From positions 186,001 to 250,000 of the forward strand of contig NZ_KB373316.1 in NCBI RefSeq assembly GCF_000314795.2: a stretch of DNA of 64,000 nucleotides. Direction: 5' to 3'. Position numbers and translations under genes: made by a program. Source of the DNA: Streptococcus sp. F0442 (GTDB taxonomy: Bacteria > Bacillota > Bacilli > Lactobacillales > Streptococcaceae). Below, one piece after another: positions 49,649-59,304 of this stretch (positions are counted from its first letter, which is position 1; each line of letters begins with the position of its first letter). The notes beneath the pieces were generated by a model. The model saw only the letters and a list, made by a program, of their open reading frames with translations. It did no database searches and was not told the origin of the DNA.

Positions 49649-50827
49649 ATGAACCGACATGCGGTACAATTAATTAGTCGTGGAGCGATTACCAAAATTG
49701 GAAATATGCTCTATGATTATGGGAATAGTGTCTGGCTGGCCTCAATGGGGACTATAGGAAAGACGGTATTAGGAATCTATCAGATTTCTGAGTTAGTAAC
49801 AGGGATCCTCGTGAATCCTTTTGGAGGGGTGATTTCAGACCGTTTTTCTCGTCGCAAGATTTTGATGACGACCGACTTGGTGTGTGGTCTCCTGTGTTTG
49901 GCGATTTCTTTTATCAGAAATGATCGTTGGATGATTGCGGCCCTGATTGTTGCCAATATTGTTCAGGCCATTGCCTTTGGTTTTTCTCGACCTGCCAATA
50001 AAGCTATTATCACAGAAGTTGTGGAGAAAGAAGAGATTGTAACCTATAATGCGCACTTGGAGCTGGTCTTACAAGTTGTTAGTGTCAGTTCTCCCGTGTT
50101 TTCTTTCCTAGTTCTACAATTTGCCAGTCTCCATGCGACCCTCTTACTAGATGCGCTGACCTTTTTCATTGCCTTTGTCCTAGTAGCTTTCCTTCCGAAA
50201 GAAGAAGCTAAGGTGCAAGAGAGGAAACAGTTTACCGGGAAAGATATTTTTTCTGATATCAAGGATGGGTTAGACTATATCTGGCATCAGAAAGAGATTT
50301 TCTTTCTCTTATTAGTGGCTTCTAGCGTCAATTTCTTTTTTGCCGCTTTTGAGTTTTTACTTCCCTTCTCGAATCGTCTATACGGGGTTAAAGGAGCTTA
50401 TGCGACTATTTTAACGCTGGGAGCTATTGGATCTATTCTAGGAGCGCTTGTTGCCAATAAAATGAAATCAAGTATGAAAATTCTCCTGTTTTTACTGATC
50501 ATGGCAGGGGTCGGAGTGTTCATAATGGGCTTGCCCCTTCCGCCTTATCTTTCCTTTTCAGGAAATTTGGTCTGTGAATTTTTTGTGACCATTTTCGACA
50601 TCCACGTTTTTACCCAAGTACAAACCAAGGTGGAAGATGATTATCTAGGTAGAGTATTGAGCACAATTTATACCTTGGCTGTTCTCTTTATGCCCATCGC
50701 CAAAGGGTTGATGACTTGGTTGCCAAGCGTCCGTATGGAATCATTTCTCTTGATTGGAGCTGGGATTATTCTCTTTTCACTCTTGGCTCAGCTAGTAGCT
50801 AAGCAGCTTCAATCAAAACAACAGTAG
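49649..50827 (+). CDS. MFS efflux transporter, first tandem copy
   Basis: A 392-residue MFS_3-type (EntS/MefA-like) exporter with about 12 helices and the motif GGVISDRFSRRKIL after helix 2. The substrate is unknown; drug or peptide export is plausible. Preceded by rgg with a 25-nt gap and AAAGGAG. It is a close paralogue, roughly nine residues in ten identical by eye, of the next gene. Confidence 0.85.
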   Translation: MNRHAVQLISRGAITKIGNMLYDYGNSVWLASMGTIGKTVLGIYQISELVTGILVNPFGGVISDRFSRRKILMTTDLVCGLLCLAISFIRNDRWMIAALIVANIVQAIAFGFSRPANKAIITEVVEKEEIVTYNAHLELVLQVVSVSSPVFSFLVLQFASLHATLLLDALTFFIAFVLVAFLPKEEAKVQERKQFTGKDIFSDIKDGLDYIWHQKEIFFLLLVASSVNFFFAAFEFLLPFSNRLYGVKGAYATILTLGAIGSILGALVANKMKSSMKILLFLLIMAGVGVFIMGLPLPPYLSFSGNLVCEFFVTIFDIHVFTQVQTKVEDDYLGRVLSTIYTLAVLFMPIAKGLMTWLPSVRMESFLLIGAGIILFSLLAQLVAKQLQSKQQ

Positions 50828-50832
50828 GGATC

Positions 50833-50876
50833 CTTTGATAAATTTGTAAACCATTATTTTTCCCAAATAGGGGACA
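50833..50876 (+). pseudogene. remnant of rgg 3' end and intergenic DNA between the MFS copies
   Basis: CTTTGATAAATTTGTAA (50833-50849) is identical to the end of rgg at 49590-49606, and the following CCCAAATAGGGGACA resembles CCCTAAATAGGACA downstream of rgg. This marks the duplication joint of the rgg-MFS unit. An extended -10-like CTGA-TACAAT near 50901-50909 follows. Confidence 0.75.
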
Positions 50877-50935
50877 AAATGAAAACCTCTTTCATGAACT
50901 GATACAATAGTTTCAGAAAATGAAGGAGGTTTTTT

Positions 50936-52123
50936 ATGAATCGACATGCAGTCCAATTAATTGCTCGTGGGGCGATCAATCGAATGGGAAATATGCTCTA
51001 TGATTACGGGAATAGTGTCTGGCTGGCCTCGATGGGGACGGTAGGAAAGACAGTGTTGGGGATCTATCAGATTTCTGAACTCGTCACCTCCATTCTAGTC
51101 AATCCATTTGGAGGCGTGATCTCAGACCGTTTTTCCCGTCGCAAGATTTTGATGACAACCGACTTGGTTTGTGGTCTCCTTTGTTTGGGCATTTCTTTTA
51201 TCAGGAATGATCGTTGGATGATTGCGGCCCTGATTTTTGCCAATATTGTCCAGGCCATTGCTTTTGCTTTCTCTCGTACGGCTAATAAAGCCATTATCAC
51301 AGAAGTTGTAGAAAAGGATGAGATTGTGACCTATAATGCCCGCTTGGAGTTGGTCTTACAAGTAGTTGGTGTCAGCTCTCCTGTGTTCTCTTTCCTTGTT
51401 TTACAATTTGCCAGTCTCCATGCGACCCTCTTACTGGATGCACTGACCTTTTTCATCGCCTTTGTCCTAGTGGCATTCCTTCCGAAAGAAGAAGCCAAGA
51501 TTCAGGAAAAGAAACGGTTTACGGGAAAAGATATTTTTTCGGATATGAAAGATGGACTAGACTATATCTGGCATCAGAAAGAGATTTTCTTTCTCTTGTT
51601 GGTGGCTTCCAGCGTCAATTTCTTTTTTGCAGCTTTTGAGTTTTTACTCCCATTTTCCAATCGCCTTTACGGGGTCAAAGGAGCCTATGCGACCATCTTA
51701 ACATTGGGGGCTATCGGCTCCATCATCGGAGCTTTGATCGCCAATAAATTTAAATCCAGCATGGAGATGCTTCTTTTCTTATTGATTTTAACAGGAGTAG
51801 GAGTCTTCATGATGGGCTTGCCCCTTCCGCCTCTTCTTACCTATTCTGGAAATTTAGTCTGTGAACTCTTTATGACAATTTTCAATATTCACTTTTTTAC
51901 CCAGGTTCAAACCAAGGTAGAAGGAGACTATCTGGGCAGGGTCTTAAGCACCATTTTTACCCTAGCCATTCTCTTTATGCCGGTGGCTAAAGGTTTGATG
52001 ACCTTGTTGCCAAGCGTCCGTGTAGAATCTTTTCTCCTGATAGGAGCTGGTGTCATCCTTTTTTCACTCCTAGCTCAAGTAGTCGCCAAGAAATTACAAG
52101 CAAAAGAAGGTACATCAGCATGA
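50936..52123 (+). CDS. MFS efflux transporter, second tandem copy
   Basis: A 395-residue paralogue of the preceding transporter, alike through its whole length, including the DRFSRRKIL loop and the C-terminal LPSVR-ESFLLIGAG. Differences cluster in helices about 8-10 and the C-terminus. It has a strong AAGGAGG and probably its own promoter in the 108-nt gap. Ends in a bidirectional terminator. Confidence 0.85.
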   Translation: MNRHAVQLIARGAINRMGNMLYDYGNSVWLASMGTVGKTVLGIYQISELVTSILVNPFGGVISDRFSRRKILMTTDLVCGLLCLGISFIRNDRWMIAALIFANIVQAIAFAFSRTANKAIITEVVEKDEIVTYNARLELVLQVVGVSSPVFSFLVLQFASLHATLLLDALTFFIAFVLVAFLPKEEAKIQEKKRFTGKDIFSDMKDGLDYIWHQKEIFFLLLVASSVNFFFAAFEFLLPFSNRLYGVKGAYATILTLGAIGSIIGALIANKFKSSMEMLLFLLILTGVGVFMMGLPLPPLLTYSGNLVCELFMTIFNIHFFTQVQTKVEGDYLGRVLSTIFTLAILFMPVAKGLMTLLPSVRVESFLLIGAGVILFSLLAQVVAKKLQAKEGTSA

Positions 52124-52148
52124 AAAAAGCACCGATCGGTGCTTTTTT
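52123..52148. terminator. bidirectional terminator
   Basis: AAAAAAGCACC-GATC-GGTGCTTTTTT, perfectly symmetrical; ends the second MFS gene (+) and the LapA-like gene (-). Confidence 0.95.
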
Positions 52149-52434
52149 AGTTGTTATCTTTTTCTTCTGCTTTAACTTCTTTCTTTGCTTCTTCCAGTTG
52201 CTTTTGAGTGCTCTTGAGTTCTTTTTTTAGGGAGAAGCCCTTTGAAAAATTAATCAAGTTCATGACGAATGCACCTAAGAGGACACAGAGCAAGATCAGA
52301 ATGATCAAGGGTAATTTAAATTGGACCAAGAGGAAATTTACGGTGACCGTTTGCATGTTTGCAAGGGAAATACCAGCAATCAATAAAATTAAAAGTAATA
52401 AAGCAATGTAGTGTAGATTATTTTTGTTCATCAT
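52147..52434 (-). CDS. LapA/DUF1049-like membrane protein
   Basis: A 95-residue protein with two membrane helices (about 8-28 and 40-62) joined by NMQTVTVNFLLVQFKLP, then a charged coiled-coil tail (LKKELKSTQKQLEEAKKEVK). This is the LapA/DUF1049 plan. Function in streptococci unknown. It begins 7 nt after gatD and so ends the murT-gatD transcript. Either of two adjacent ATGs may start it. Confidence 0.75.
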   Translation of the reverse strand: MMNKNNLHYIALLLLILLIAGISLANMQTVTVNFLLVQFKLPLIILILLCVLLGAFVMNLINFSKGFSLKKELKSTQKQLEEAKKEVKAEEKDNN

Positions 52435-52441
52435 TATCTCC

Positions 52442-53230
52442 TTATTGTTCAGCAGGGGCCTTGCTTTTCACATCAGCGTACTCTTCCGGCTGCTCTAGGC
52501 TTAGAATCTCCTCATAAGCCGGTAGGGAAAGGTCCTTGCCATATTTATTTTTTAAAGCAGTGCTCACTAGGCGATAGGCCAAATTGGCATTTCGGGACAA
52601 GATAGGACCGTGGAAGTAGCTGCCAAAGACGTTCTTGTAATGAACCCCTTCGCACCCATCTTCTTTGTTGTTCCCATTTCCATAGACGACCTTGCCCAGT
52701 GGTTTTTCATCCTCTGCTAAGAAGGTTCGACCTTGGTGGTTTTCAAAACCATAATAGGTTTCGTTAAATTCTTCATTATGGATTTTGATATCACCGATAT
52801 AGCGGTTGTTGACTTGGTTGAGCGTATAGTGGCCCATAATGCCAAGTCCTTCAATGCGTTTGCCAGAAGCTTCAATGTAGTACTGACCCAGAAGCTGAAA
52901 GCCACCACAGATAGCAAGGACCACACCATCGTCATGAATGAAGCGTTCAAGATCTTCTTTTTTATCTGGTAGATCTTCTGATACAATGGTCTGTTCGTAG
53001 TCTTGGCCGCCACCGAAAAAGGCGATATCATAGGCATCAGGGTCGAACCGGTCTTTGAGAGAGACGATATCCACTGTGACATGGGCTCCAAGTTTTTCAG
53101 CAACGTACTTGAGCATGAGGATATTTCCATTGTCTCCGTAGGTATTCATTAAGTTGCCGTAGAGATGGGCAATGCGCAGGCTGTATGGATACTGTGCCTG
53201 ATCAGAAGATTCTAGAGAAGTATAAGTCAT
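52442..53230 (-). CDS. gatD: lipid II isoglutaminyl synthase, glutaminase subunit
   Basis: A 262-residue class I glutamine amidotransferase (CobB/CobQ-like). Catalytic C108 in [11 protein letters not shown] and histidine in [12 protein letters not shown]. With MurT it amidates the D-Glu of lipid II, needed for cross-linking in Gram-positive cocci. Its ATG overlaps the murT end by 1 nt. Confidence 0.95.
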   Translation of the reverse strand: MTYTSLESSDQAQYPYSLRIAHLYGNLMNTYGDNGNILMLKYVAEKLGAHVTVDIVSLKDRFDPDAYDIAFFGGGQDYEQTIVSEDLPDKKEDLERFIHDDGVVLAICGGFQLLGQYYIEASGKRIEGLGIMGHYTLNQVNNRYIGDIKIHNEEFNETYYGFENHQGRTFLAEDEKPLGKVVYGNGNNKEDGCEGVHYKNVFGSYFHGPILSRNANLAYRLVSTALKNKYGKDLSLPAYEEILSLEQPEEYADVKSKAPAEQ

Positions 53231-54573
53231 TAGTGCATCTCCTTTTCAATCAGGTGTTCTTGGGCCAAGAGTTCACGGAATTCAAGCATGGCCGTATAAG
53301 TGGCTAAGATATAGGCGTGAGGGGTTTCCTGTTGCTGGATGCGTTGGAAGACCTCTTTTAATTCAGCCATTTCTGTGATCTTTTCAGCCGGATAGCCAGT
53401 GACCCGAAGTCGCCGAGCAATCTCAGAGTGGCGCACCCCACCAGCATTGATTTTTGGAATATCCATCTGGGTGATTTGCTCAAAATCTGCATCCCAAATC
53501 CAGCTCGTGTCGATTCCGTCTGCATAATTCGCATTAAGGAGGACTGATAAGCTAAAGGAATAAGGTGCTAGTTTGATCATTTCAATGGCTTGGGTCGCAC
53601 CAACTGGATTCTTAATCAAAACCAAGGTACATTCCTTATCCCCAATCTTAAAGGTTTCCTGACGACCAAAGACAGCGCGACTGCGATCAAATCCTTGCTT
53701 AATCACTTCAGGTTGAACTCCAAAGAATCCAGCAACGGAAACAGCAGCTAAGGCATTGTAGATGTTGTAAAGACCGCCGATATTGATGTGGTAGTCTTGG
53801 CCTTGAATCCGGAATTGGGAAGAGCGCTGGGTTAATGAGAGGAGGTCTGATACGGCATAAGTCAGAGGAGGCCTGTGGAAACCACAGTGCTCACAGATAT
53901 AATCCCCAAGATTTGCATAGGTATTGAGCTTGTACTTGAGGATGTTGTGGCAATGCGGACAGAGGATTCCTTCCGTATTGTAATGAGCTAGTTGTGGCTC
54001 TGATTTGTCAGTATCAAATCCATAATATTGGATCGGATTGGATAAGGTCTGACTATTAAAGAGCGGACTATCACCATTTAACAAGACTGTTGCAGTTGGG
54101 ACCTTGTGAATGGCATCCAAAATCATTTGGTAGGTCGTATAGATCTCTCCATAGCGGTCCATCTGGTCCCGGAAAATATTAGTGATCACAAAAAGGCTGG
54201 GCTTAATATAATCACAAATCCGAGAGAGGCTGGCCTCGTCAATTTCAAGTACCGCAATCGGTCGATTTGATTTCGAATGCTTAGCCCGTAAGAAGGTCGT
54301 TGTAATCCCAGAGATCATATTGGCCCCGCTTGGATTGGTTAAAATCGGTCCGAAAGCTTCTTGGAGAATACCTACGGTCAGCGCAGTGGTCAGGGTTTTC
54401 CCATTTGTCCCTGTAATCACAACAATCTCATAGTTTTTTGCCAGTTGACTGAGAATATCTTTATCAAATTTGAGGGCTACTTTACCTGGTAGGGTTGATC
54501 CCCGCCCCATTTTTTCTAGAATAGAGCCGGAAAGCTTTCCTGCCAGAAGGCCCAAGGTTGTATTTATCTTCAT
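53230..54573 (-). CDS. murT: lipid II isoglutaminyl synthase, Mur-ligase subunit
   Basis: A 447-residue Mur-ligase-like protein. ATP-binding TGTNGKT at 55-61, a zinc-ribbon insert CPHC...CEHC (the MurT hallmark) and DUF1727 C-terminal domain. It activates the lipid II glutamate for amidation by GatD. Minus-strand TGATAAAAT (54581-54589) lies 7 nt before the ATG and no Shine-Dalgarno is present, so the mRNA looks leaderless. Divergent from cdaA. Confidence 0.95.
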   Translation of the reverse strand: MKINTTLGLLAGKLSGSILEKMGRGSTLPGKVALKFDKDILSQLAKNYEIVVITGTNGKTLTTALTVGILQEAFGPILTNPSGANMISGITTTFLRAKHSKSNRPIAVLEIDEASLSRICDYIKPSLFVITNIFRDQMDRYGEIYTTYQMILDAIHKVPTATVLLNGDSPLFNSQTLSNPIQYYGFDTDKSEPQLAHYNTEGILCPHCHNILKYKLNTYANLGDYICEHCGFHRPPLTYAVSDLLSLTQRSSQFRIQGQDYHINIGGLYNIYNALAAVSVAGFFGVQPEVIKQGFDRSRAVFGRQETFKIGDKECTLVLIKNPVGATQAIEMIKLAPYSFSLSVLLNANYADGIDTSWIWDADFEQITQMDIPKINAGGVRHSEIARRLRVTGYPAEKITEMAELKEVFQRIQQQETPHAYILATYTAMLEFRELLAQEHLIEKEMH

Positions 54574-54580
54574 AAATCAT

Positions 54581-54589
54581 ATTTTATCA
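54581..54589 (-). promoter_or_regulatory. extended -10 promoter of murT-gatD
   Basis: Minus strand TG-A-TAAAAT, 7 nt upstream of the murT ATG. The -35 region is weak. Confidence 0.65.
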
Positions 54590-54629
54590 TAAAAAGCGTC
54601 AGAAGGTTACAGAAAAATCTGTTGAAACG

Positions 54630-54638
54630 TGTTATAAT
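54630..54638 (+). promoter_or_regulatory. extended -10 promoter of cdaA-cdaR-glmM
   Basis: TG-T-TATAAT, 38 nt before the cdaA ATG. Confidence 0.7.
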
Positions 54639-54676
54639 AGGATGATGTCTTTTAGAGAAGTGGTAGGTATGAGAAT

Positions 54677-55525
54677 ATGAATATTCAACAGTTTACAAAT
54701 CCACAATTTTGGACCAGTTTGTTCCCGAATTGGTGGAGTATTGTTATCAATATCATCGATATTGCCCTGGTGGCTTGGTTGTTGTATTTTTTGATCAAGG
54801 CCATCGTCGGGACCAAGATCATGATTTTGGTTCGTGGAGTTATTATCTTTTTCTTGGTGCAATTTTTAGCCAATTTCCTAGGTCTTACGACTATTTCATG
54901 GCTGATCAATCAAGTGATTACCTATGGGGTTATCGCCTTGGTTGTGATATTCTCCCCTGAGATTCGGATTGGTTTAGAGCGTCTGGGTCGGGCGACAGAA
55001 TTCTTTACGACGAGTGAAGTCAGTCAGGAAGAGAAGATGGTGCAGGCCTATGTCAAGGCAGTAGCTTATATGAGCCCACGTAAGATTGGTGCCTTGGTAG
55101 CCATTCAAGGAGCCAGAACCCTTCAGGAATATATTTCCACAGGGATTCCTCTAGATGCAGAAATTTCAGGAGAATTGCTGATTAATACCTTCATTCCTAA
55201 TACTCCCTTGCATGATGGAGCCGTCATTGTCCGCAATGATAAAATCGCTGTTTCTTGTGCCTACCTGCCCTTGACCGAAAATACTGGAATTTCAAAAGAG
55301 TTCGGAACGCGTCACCGCGCAGCCATTGGTTTATCTGAAGTTTCGGATGCCTTTACCTTTGTGGTATCAGAAGAAACGGGTGGGGTCTCTGTGACCTACA
55401 ATGGAACCTTCCGACACGATTTAACTTTAGAAGAGTTCGAATCAGAATTGAGAGCCTTCTTGGTTCCTGAAGAGAATAAAACGATTAGTTGGAAAGAGCG
55501 TCTATTTGGGAGGGTGACAAAATGA
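54677..55525 (+). CDS. cdaA: membrane diadenylate cyclase CdaA
   Basis: A 282-residue c-di-AMP synthase. Three N-terminal membrane helices (about 15-90), then the DAC domain with catalytic LHDGAVIV (DGA) and GTRHRAAIG (RHR). c-di-AMP controls potassium and osmotic balance and cell-wall state. Its stop overlaps the cdaR start as ATGA; the cdaA-cdaR-glmM order is the conserved Firmicute operon. Confidence 0.96.
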   Translation: MNIQQFTNPQFWTSLFPNWWSIVINIIDIALVAWLLYFLIKAIVGTKIMILVRGVIIFFLVQFLANFLGLTTISWLINQVITYGVIALVVIFSPEIRIGLERLGRATEFFTTSEVSQEEKMVQAYVKAVAYMSPRKIGALVAIQGARTLQEYISTGIPLDAEISGELLINTFIPNTPLHDGAVIVRNDKIAVSCAYLPLTENTGISKEFGTRHRAAIGLSEVSDAFTFVVSEETGGVSVTYNGTFRHDLTLEEFESELRAFLVPEENKTISWKERLFGRVTK

Positions 55526-56271
55526 GATCGAAAAAAGAATTTCTTTATGTTTTCGCCTCCGTCTTATTGTCCTTTATCTTGTTTATCAATGCGTCTTCCT
55601 TTAATTTTCAAAATAATAGTAGCGCTAGACAAGTCAGCTCAGAGACCTACACCAATACCTTGACCAATATTCCAATTGATGCCAAGTATAATGACAAGAC
55701 ATACTTTGTCAGTGGGTTGACATCAGAGCTAACGGTCTTTCTGAAAGGTTCAAACCGGGTTGCTCTTGCTAGTGAGATGCAACCGGGCACTCGGAAGTTT
55801 CGTGTGGTAGCAGATCTTCGTAAGGCCAAGGAAGGTACCGTTGAAGTGCCGTTGATTGTGGAAGATCTTCCGGCTGGTTTGACCGCAACCGTAGAGCCTC
55901 AAAAAGTTTCTGTAAAAATCGGGAAGAAAGCCAAAAAATCGTTTGCGGTCAGGGCCACGATCCCGGACAATCAAATTGTAGATGGAATAACGGTATCGGA
56001 TATTACTCTTGAAACCACCAAGGTAGAAGTGACCAGCGATCAAGAAACCTTGAGTCGCATTGATCATGTCGAAGCTGTCTTCCCATCCAGTGAAATCATT
56101 AGTGGAAATTATAGCGGAACCATTTCCTTAAATGCAGTAGATGCCCAAGGAAATGTTCTACCAGGTCTGGTAAATCCGAGTGAAACACGGATTAAAGTAA
56201 CCACAAAGACTAGCTCGTCTACGTCAAGCTCTAGCAGTTCGTCGTCGACCTCTTCCAGTTCAAGTAATTAG
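55522..56271 (+). CDS. cdaR: CdaA regulator, YbbR-domain protein
   Basis: A 249-residue protein with an N-terminal membrane helix (about 7-23) and YbbR repeats outside, ending in a Ser/Thr-rich tail (SSSTSSSSSN). It binds CdaA and tunes c-di-AMP synthesis. Start at ATG 55522, which overlaps the cdaA stop and has GGGAGG upstream; the longer frame lies inside cdaA. Confidence 0.92.
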   Translation: MRSKKEFLYVFASVLLSFILFINASSFNFQNNSSARQVSSETYTNTLTNIPIDAKYNDKTYFVSGLTSELTVFLKGSNRVALASEMQPGTRKFRVVADLRKAKEGTVEVPLIVEDLPAGLTATVEPQKVSVKIGKKAKKSFAVRATIPDNQIVDGITVSDITLETTKVEVTSDQETLSRIDHVEAVFPSSEIISGNYSGTISLNAVDAQGNVLPGLVNPSETRIKVTTKTSSSTSSSSSSSSTSSSSSN

Positions 56272-56293
56272 AAAGTAAAAAAGGTAATGAAGA

Positions 56294-57643
56294 ATGGGTA
56301 AATATTTTGGAACGGACGGTGTCCGTGGAGAAGCAAATGTAGAATTAACGCCAGAATTGGCTTTTAAACTAGGCCGTTTCGGTGGCTATGTGTTGAGCCA
56401 ACATGAAGAAGAAACACCCTTGGTATTTGTTGGACGTGATACGCGTATTTCTGGTGAAATGTTAGAGCATGCCTTAATTGCTGGGCTCTTATCTGTTGGA
56501 ATTCGCGTCTACAAGTTGGGTGTGATTGCAACGCCAGGTGTTGCTTATCTAGTTCGTACGGAAAAAGCCAGCGCCGGAGTTATGATTTCTGCTAGCCACA
56601 ATCCAGCCTTGGATAATGGCATCAAATTCTTTGGTGGTGATGGCTTCAAATTGGATGATGATCGCGAACTTGAAATTGAAGCCTTACTTGATGCGGCTGA
56701 AGATACGCTTCCACGTCCAAGTGCCCAAGGTTTAGGAACGGTCATGGAATATCCGGAAGGCTTGCGTAAGTATCAAGAATTCCTTGTATCGACAGGCGTT
56801 CAACTCGAGGGCATGCACGTAGTCTTAGATACAGCAAATGGTGCAGCCTCTACTAGTGCCCGTCAAATCTTTGCAGATTTGGGAGCTCAATTGACTGTCA
56901 TCGGTGAAAACCCAGATGGTTTGAACATCAATGATGGGGTTGGTTCTACTCACCCAGAGCATTTGCAAGAGAAAGTCAAAGAAGTAGGTGCAGCGATTGG
57001 TCTTGCCTTTGACGGAGACAGCGATCGCTTGATTGCTGTTGATGAAAATGGAGAGATCGTAGACGGCGATAAGATCATGTACATCATCGGTTCTTATCTT
57101 TCAAGCAAGGGCTTGCTCGAAAAAAATACGATCGTCACAACCGTCATGTCTAATCTCGGCTTCCACAAGGCATTAGATGCGAAGGGAATTCAAAAAGAAA
57201 TCACAGCTGTTGGAGACCGTTATGTGGTCGAAGAAATGCGCAAATCAGGATACAATCTTGGTGGTGAACAATCTGGTCATGTCGTCATCATGGATTACAA
57301 TACAACTGGTGATGGTCAATTAACAGGAGTTCAATTGACTAAAATCATGCAAGAAACCGGCAAGAAATTATCTGAATTGGCTGCTGAAGTAACTATTTAT
57401 CCACAAAAACTAGTCAATATCCGAGTTGAAAATAGCATGAAAGACAAGGCGATGGAAGTCCCTGCTATTCGTGAAATCATTGAAAAAATGGAAGCGGAAA
57501 TGGCAGGAAATGGCCGCATCCTCGTGCGTCCAAGTGGAACTGAACCCCTCCTTCGTGTGATGGCAGAAGCACCAACTCATGAAGAAGTGGACTATTATGT
57601 GGATACCATTGCTGCAGTTGTTCAAGCAAAAATCGGACTTTAA
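56294..57643 (+). CDS. glmM: phosphoglucosamine mutase
   Basis: A 449-residue alpha-D-phosphohexomutase converting GlcN-6-P to GlcN-1-P for UDP-GlcNAc. Start [13 protein letters not shown], phosphoserine loop [13 protein letters not shown], metal-binding DGDSDR and the phosphate-binding [11 protein letters not shown]. It also interacts with CdaA in relatives. Third gene of the cda operon. Confidence 0.97.
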   Translation: MGKYFGTDGVRGEANVELTPELAFKLGRFGGYVLSQHEEETPLVFVGRDTRISGEMLEHALIAGLLSVGIRVYKLGVIATPGVAYLVRTEKASAGVMISASHNPALDNGIKFFGGDGFKLDDDRELEIEALLDAAEDTLPRPSAQGLGTVMEYPEGLRKYQEFLVSTGVQLEGMHVVLDTANGAASTSARQIFADLGAQLTVIGENPDGLNINDGVGSTHPEHLQEKVKEVGAAIGLAFDGDSDRLIAVDENGEIVDGDKIMYIIGSYLSSKGLLEKNTIVTTVMSNLGFHKALDAKGIQKEITAVGDRYVVEEMRKSGYNLGGEQSGHVVIMDYNTTGDGQLTGVQLTKIMQETGKKLSELAAEVTIYPQKLVNIRVENSMKDKAMEVPAIREIIEKMEAEMAGNGRILVRPSGTEPLLRVMAEAPTHEEVDYYVDTIAAVVQAKIGL

Positions 57644-57659
57644 CCTTGTAAAAAACATG

Positions 57660-57677
57660 GCTCGCAAATAGGCGAGC
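57660..57677 (+). other. hairpin between glmM and the LPXTG protein
   Basis: GCTCGC-AAATAG-GCGAGC, with no T-run and lying only 3 nt before GGAGG. It may be a weak attenuator or a structure limiting ribosome access to the next gene. Confidence 0.5.
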
Positions 57678-57690
57678 AGAGGAGGTATAT

Positions 57691-59022
57691 ATGAAACAGG
57701 TTCGTCAAATTGTATGGGCACTTGCCTTAGTGCTAACGATTCTATTCACAGCTGGTTTGACTAAAACAGTTCATGCTGCAGAAGTCTCATCATATACACA
57801 GACAGCACGTCTAACGAAAGACGGTAACACGCTAACAAATGGAAGCAAGGTGTTGACAAATGAAAAATTGTCAGCAAGCATTTATTTGACCTTCCCAGAT
57901 TCGCAAGCTATTCAAGCTGGTGATACCTTAACTCTTAGTTTGCCAAAAGAATTAGCCCTCTACACAGCATTGGAATTCAATGTTCTTGAGGAAGGCCAAT
58001 CAAATGGTCAGGCGGTGGGGAAAGCTGTCGTTGATACAGCTAAGAAAACAGTGACCGTTACCTTTAATGATTATTTCGCATCTCATCCACTCAACAAACG
58101 AGTTGCTCTTCATTTTGATGTAAAAGTCGATTCAGAAGTAGTTACAAAAACATCTCCAATCCAGTTTAAACTAGGAAATACAGATTTTTCCTTGAATTAT
58201 GAAAAAACAGCTGGGGAAGCTGGGGACTATGAAATGAAATACGGCTATCAAGATAAGTCTGATCCAACCATAATCAAATGGCGGATTCTCTTAAATGCCC
58301 GTCAAGATATGCTGCGAGGAATGGTCATTAAAGACCAATTCGGAGATGGTTTAACATTGGTTGAAGGGAGCTTACGTGCGGTTCGCTATGCTCCTGTAGA
58401 AGGTGGGATCAAGAACGAAGCTCAGATCTTGAGTCTCCCAGTTCTAGATAACTTTACTAAAAAAGCTGTTTTCGATAAGAATGCAGATGGAAAGATCACT
58501 GGTTTTACAATTGAATTTGGTGATAATTACAAATGGCCAATGTATATTGAATATTCTACAAAAGTAGCTCCTGGAACTAAAGTCGGTGATATTGTCCATA
58601 ATACATTAACATGGAAGGCAACCAATTTCCCAGCACCGCGTAGTTTAACCCGTGAAGTGCGATTGGAAACAGGATCTGGCGAAGGATTGGGTGAGAAAGA
58701 ACAAACACCACCGACACCTAGCACAACATCCTCGTCAAGTTCATCGTCTTCATCAAGTTCTAGCTCTTCATCAAGTTCATCGTCTTCATCAAGTTCTAGC
58801 TCTTCGTCAAGTTCATCGTCTTCATCAAGTTCTAGATCTTCGTCAAGTTCTAGTACTTCATCAAGCTCATCATCAACTTCTGTCAAAGAAGAAGCACCAA
58901 AACCTGGTAAGAAAAAAGTTCTTCCAAGTACAGGTGAGAAGATGACACCGGTTGTTCTTGTCATGGGTGTCTTACTGGCGGTTCTTTCTGTTAGTATTTT
59001 ACGAGTAAGAAAAGATTCCTAA
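57691..59022 (+). CDS. LPXTG-anchored adhesin with Ser-rich stalk
   Basis: A 443-residue surface protein. Signal peptide ending VHAAE; two Ig-like adhesin modules (about 30-330; elements QAGDTLTLSLPKELALY and IEYSTKVAPGTKVGDIVHNT) like the collagen-binding/SdrG-type folds; a Ser-rich stalk (about 345-395); LPSTG sortase motif, membrane helix and RVRKDS tail. The ligand is unknown. It follows glmM by 48 nt with GGAGG but ends in its own terminator; co-transcription with glmM is possible. Confidence 0.88.
   Translation: MKQVRQIVWALALVLTILFTAGLTKTVHAAEVSSYTQTARLTKDGNTLTNGSKVLTNEKLSASIYLTFPDSQAIQAGDTLTLSLPKELALYTALEFNVLEEGQSNGQAVGKAVVDTAKKTVTVTFNDYFASHPLNKRVALHFDVKVDSEVVTKTSPIQFKLGNTDFSLNYEKTAGEAGDYEMKYGYQDKSDPTIIKWRILLNARQDMLRGMVIKDQFGDGLTLVEGSLRAVRYAPVEGGIKNEAQILSLPVLDNFTKKAVFDKNADGKITGFTIEFGDNYKWPMYIEYSTKVAPGTKVGDIVHNTLTWKATNFPAPRSLTREVRLETGSGEGLGEKEQTPPTPSTTSSSSSSSSSSSSSSSSSSSSSSSSSSSSSSSSSSSRSSSSSSTSSSSSSTSVKEEAPKPGKKKVLPSTGEKMTPVVLVMGVLLAVLSVSILRVRKDS
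58738..58845 (+). repeat. 36-bp Ser-coding tandem repeat
   Basis: About three 36-bp units beginning AGTTCATCGTCTTCATCAAG at 58738, 58774 and 58810, followed by degenerate copies to about 58880. Each adds 12 serines, so stalk length can change by slippage in multiples that keep the frame. Confidence 0.9.
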
Positions 59023-59032
59023 ATCTATCCAT

Positions 59033-59061
59033 AAAAGATCAGACGTTTGTCTGGTCTTTTT
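59033..59061 (+). terminator. terminator of the LPXTG gene
   Basis: AAAAGATCAGAC / GTCTGGTCTTTT around a GTTT loop, with T-run. Confidence 0.92.
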
Positions 59062-59074
59062 GTGTAGGCTCGAT

Positions 59075-59103
59075 TTGAAAAATCCCCTATTTCGTGGTAA
59101 AAT
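59075..59103 (+). promoter_or_regulatory. promoter of the DUF4044-obg unit
   Basis: TTGAAA (59075-59080), 17-nt spacer, TAAAAT (59098-59103). Confidence 0.75.
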
Positions 59104-59139
59104 AGGGCTAATGAATTTATAGTAATCGAGGTATTAGCA

Positions 59140-59271
59140 GTGGCTTTTGGAGATAACGGAAAACGTAAAAAAACACCATTTGAAATGATCACGATGGTGG
59201 TCATTGTGATTATGTTGATTGTAACGGTTGGTGCAATCTTTGCAACCGCAATTGGTGCTCTTTCTTACTAA
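59140..59271 (+). CDS. DUF4044-like small membrane protein
   Basis: A 43-residue protein with GTG start, a basic N-terminus (MAFGDNGKRKKTPFE) and one membrane helix (MVVIVIMLIVTVGAIFATAI). This is the DUF4044 pattern, found before obg in streptococci. Shine-Dalgarno GAGG 8 nt upstream. Function unknown. Confidence 0.75.
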   Translation: MAFGDNGKRKKTPFEMITMVVIVIMLIVTVGAIFATAIGALSY

Positions 59272-59304
59272 GACGCACACAGAAATAAAGGAAATCATCT
59301 ATTT

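Noticed and set aside
50855-50920. Minus-strand 13-codon ORF (starts MKEVF) as an SHP pheromone for Rgg
   Set aside because: No Shine-Dalgarno, not hydrophobic enough, and it lies in the duplication joint, so it is probably chance.
58527-58964. Minus-strand ORF with Glu/Asp/Leu repeats opposite the LPXTG protein
   Set aside because: It is the reverse reading of the serine-coding repeats; the plus strand has signal peptide, LPSTG motif, Shine-Dalgarno and terminator.
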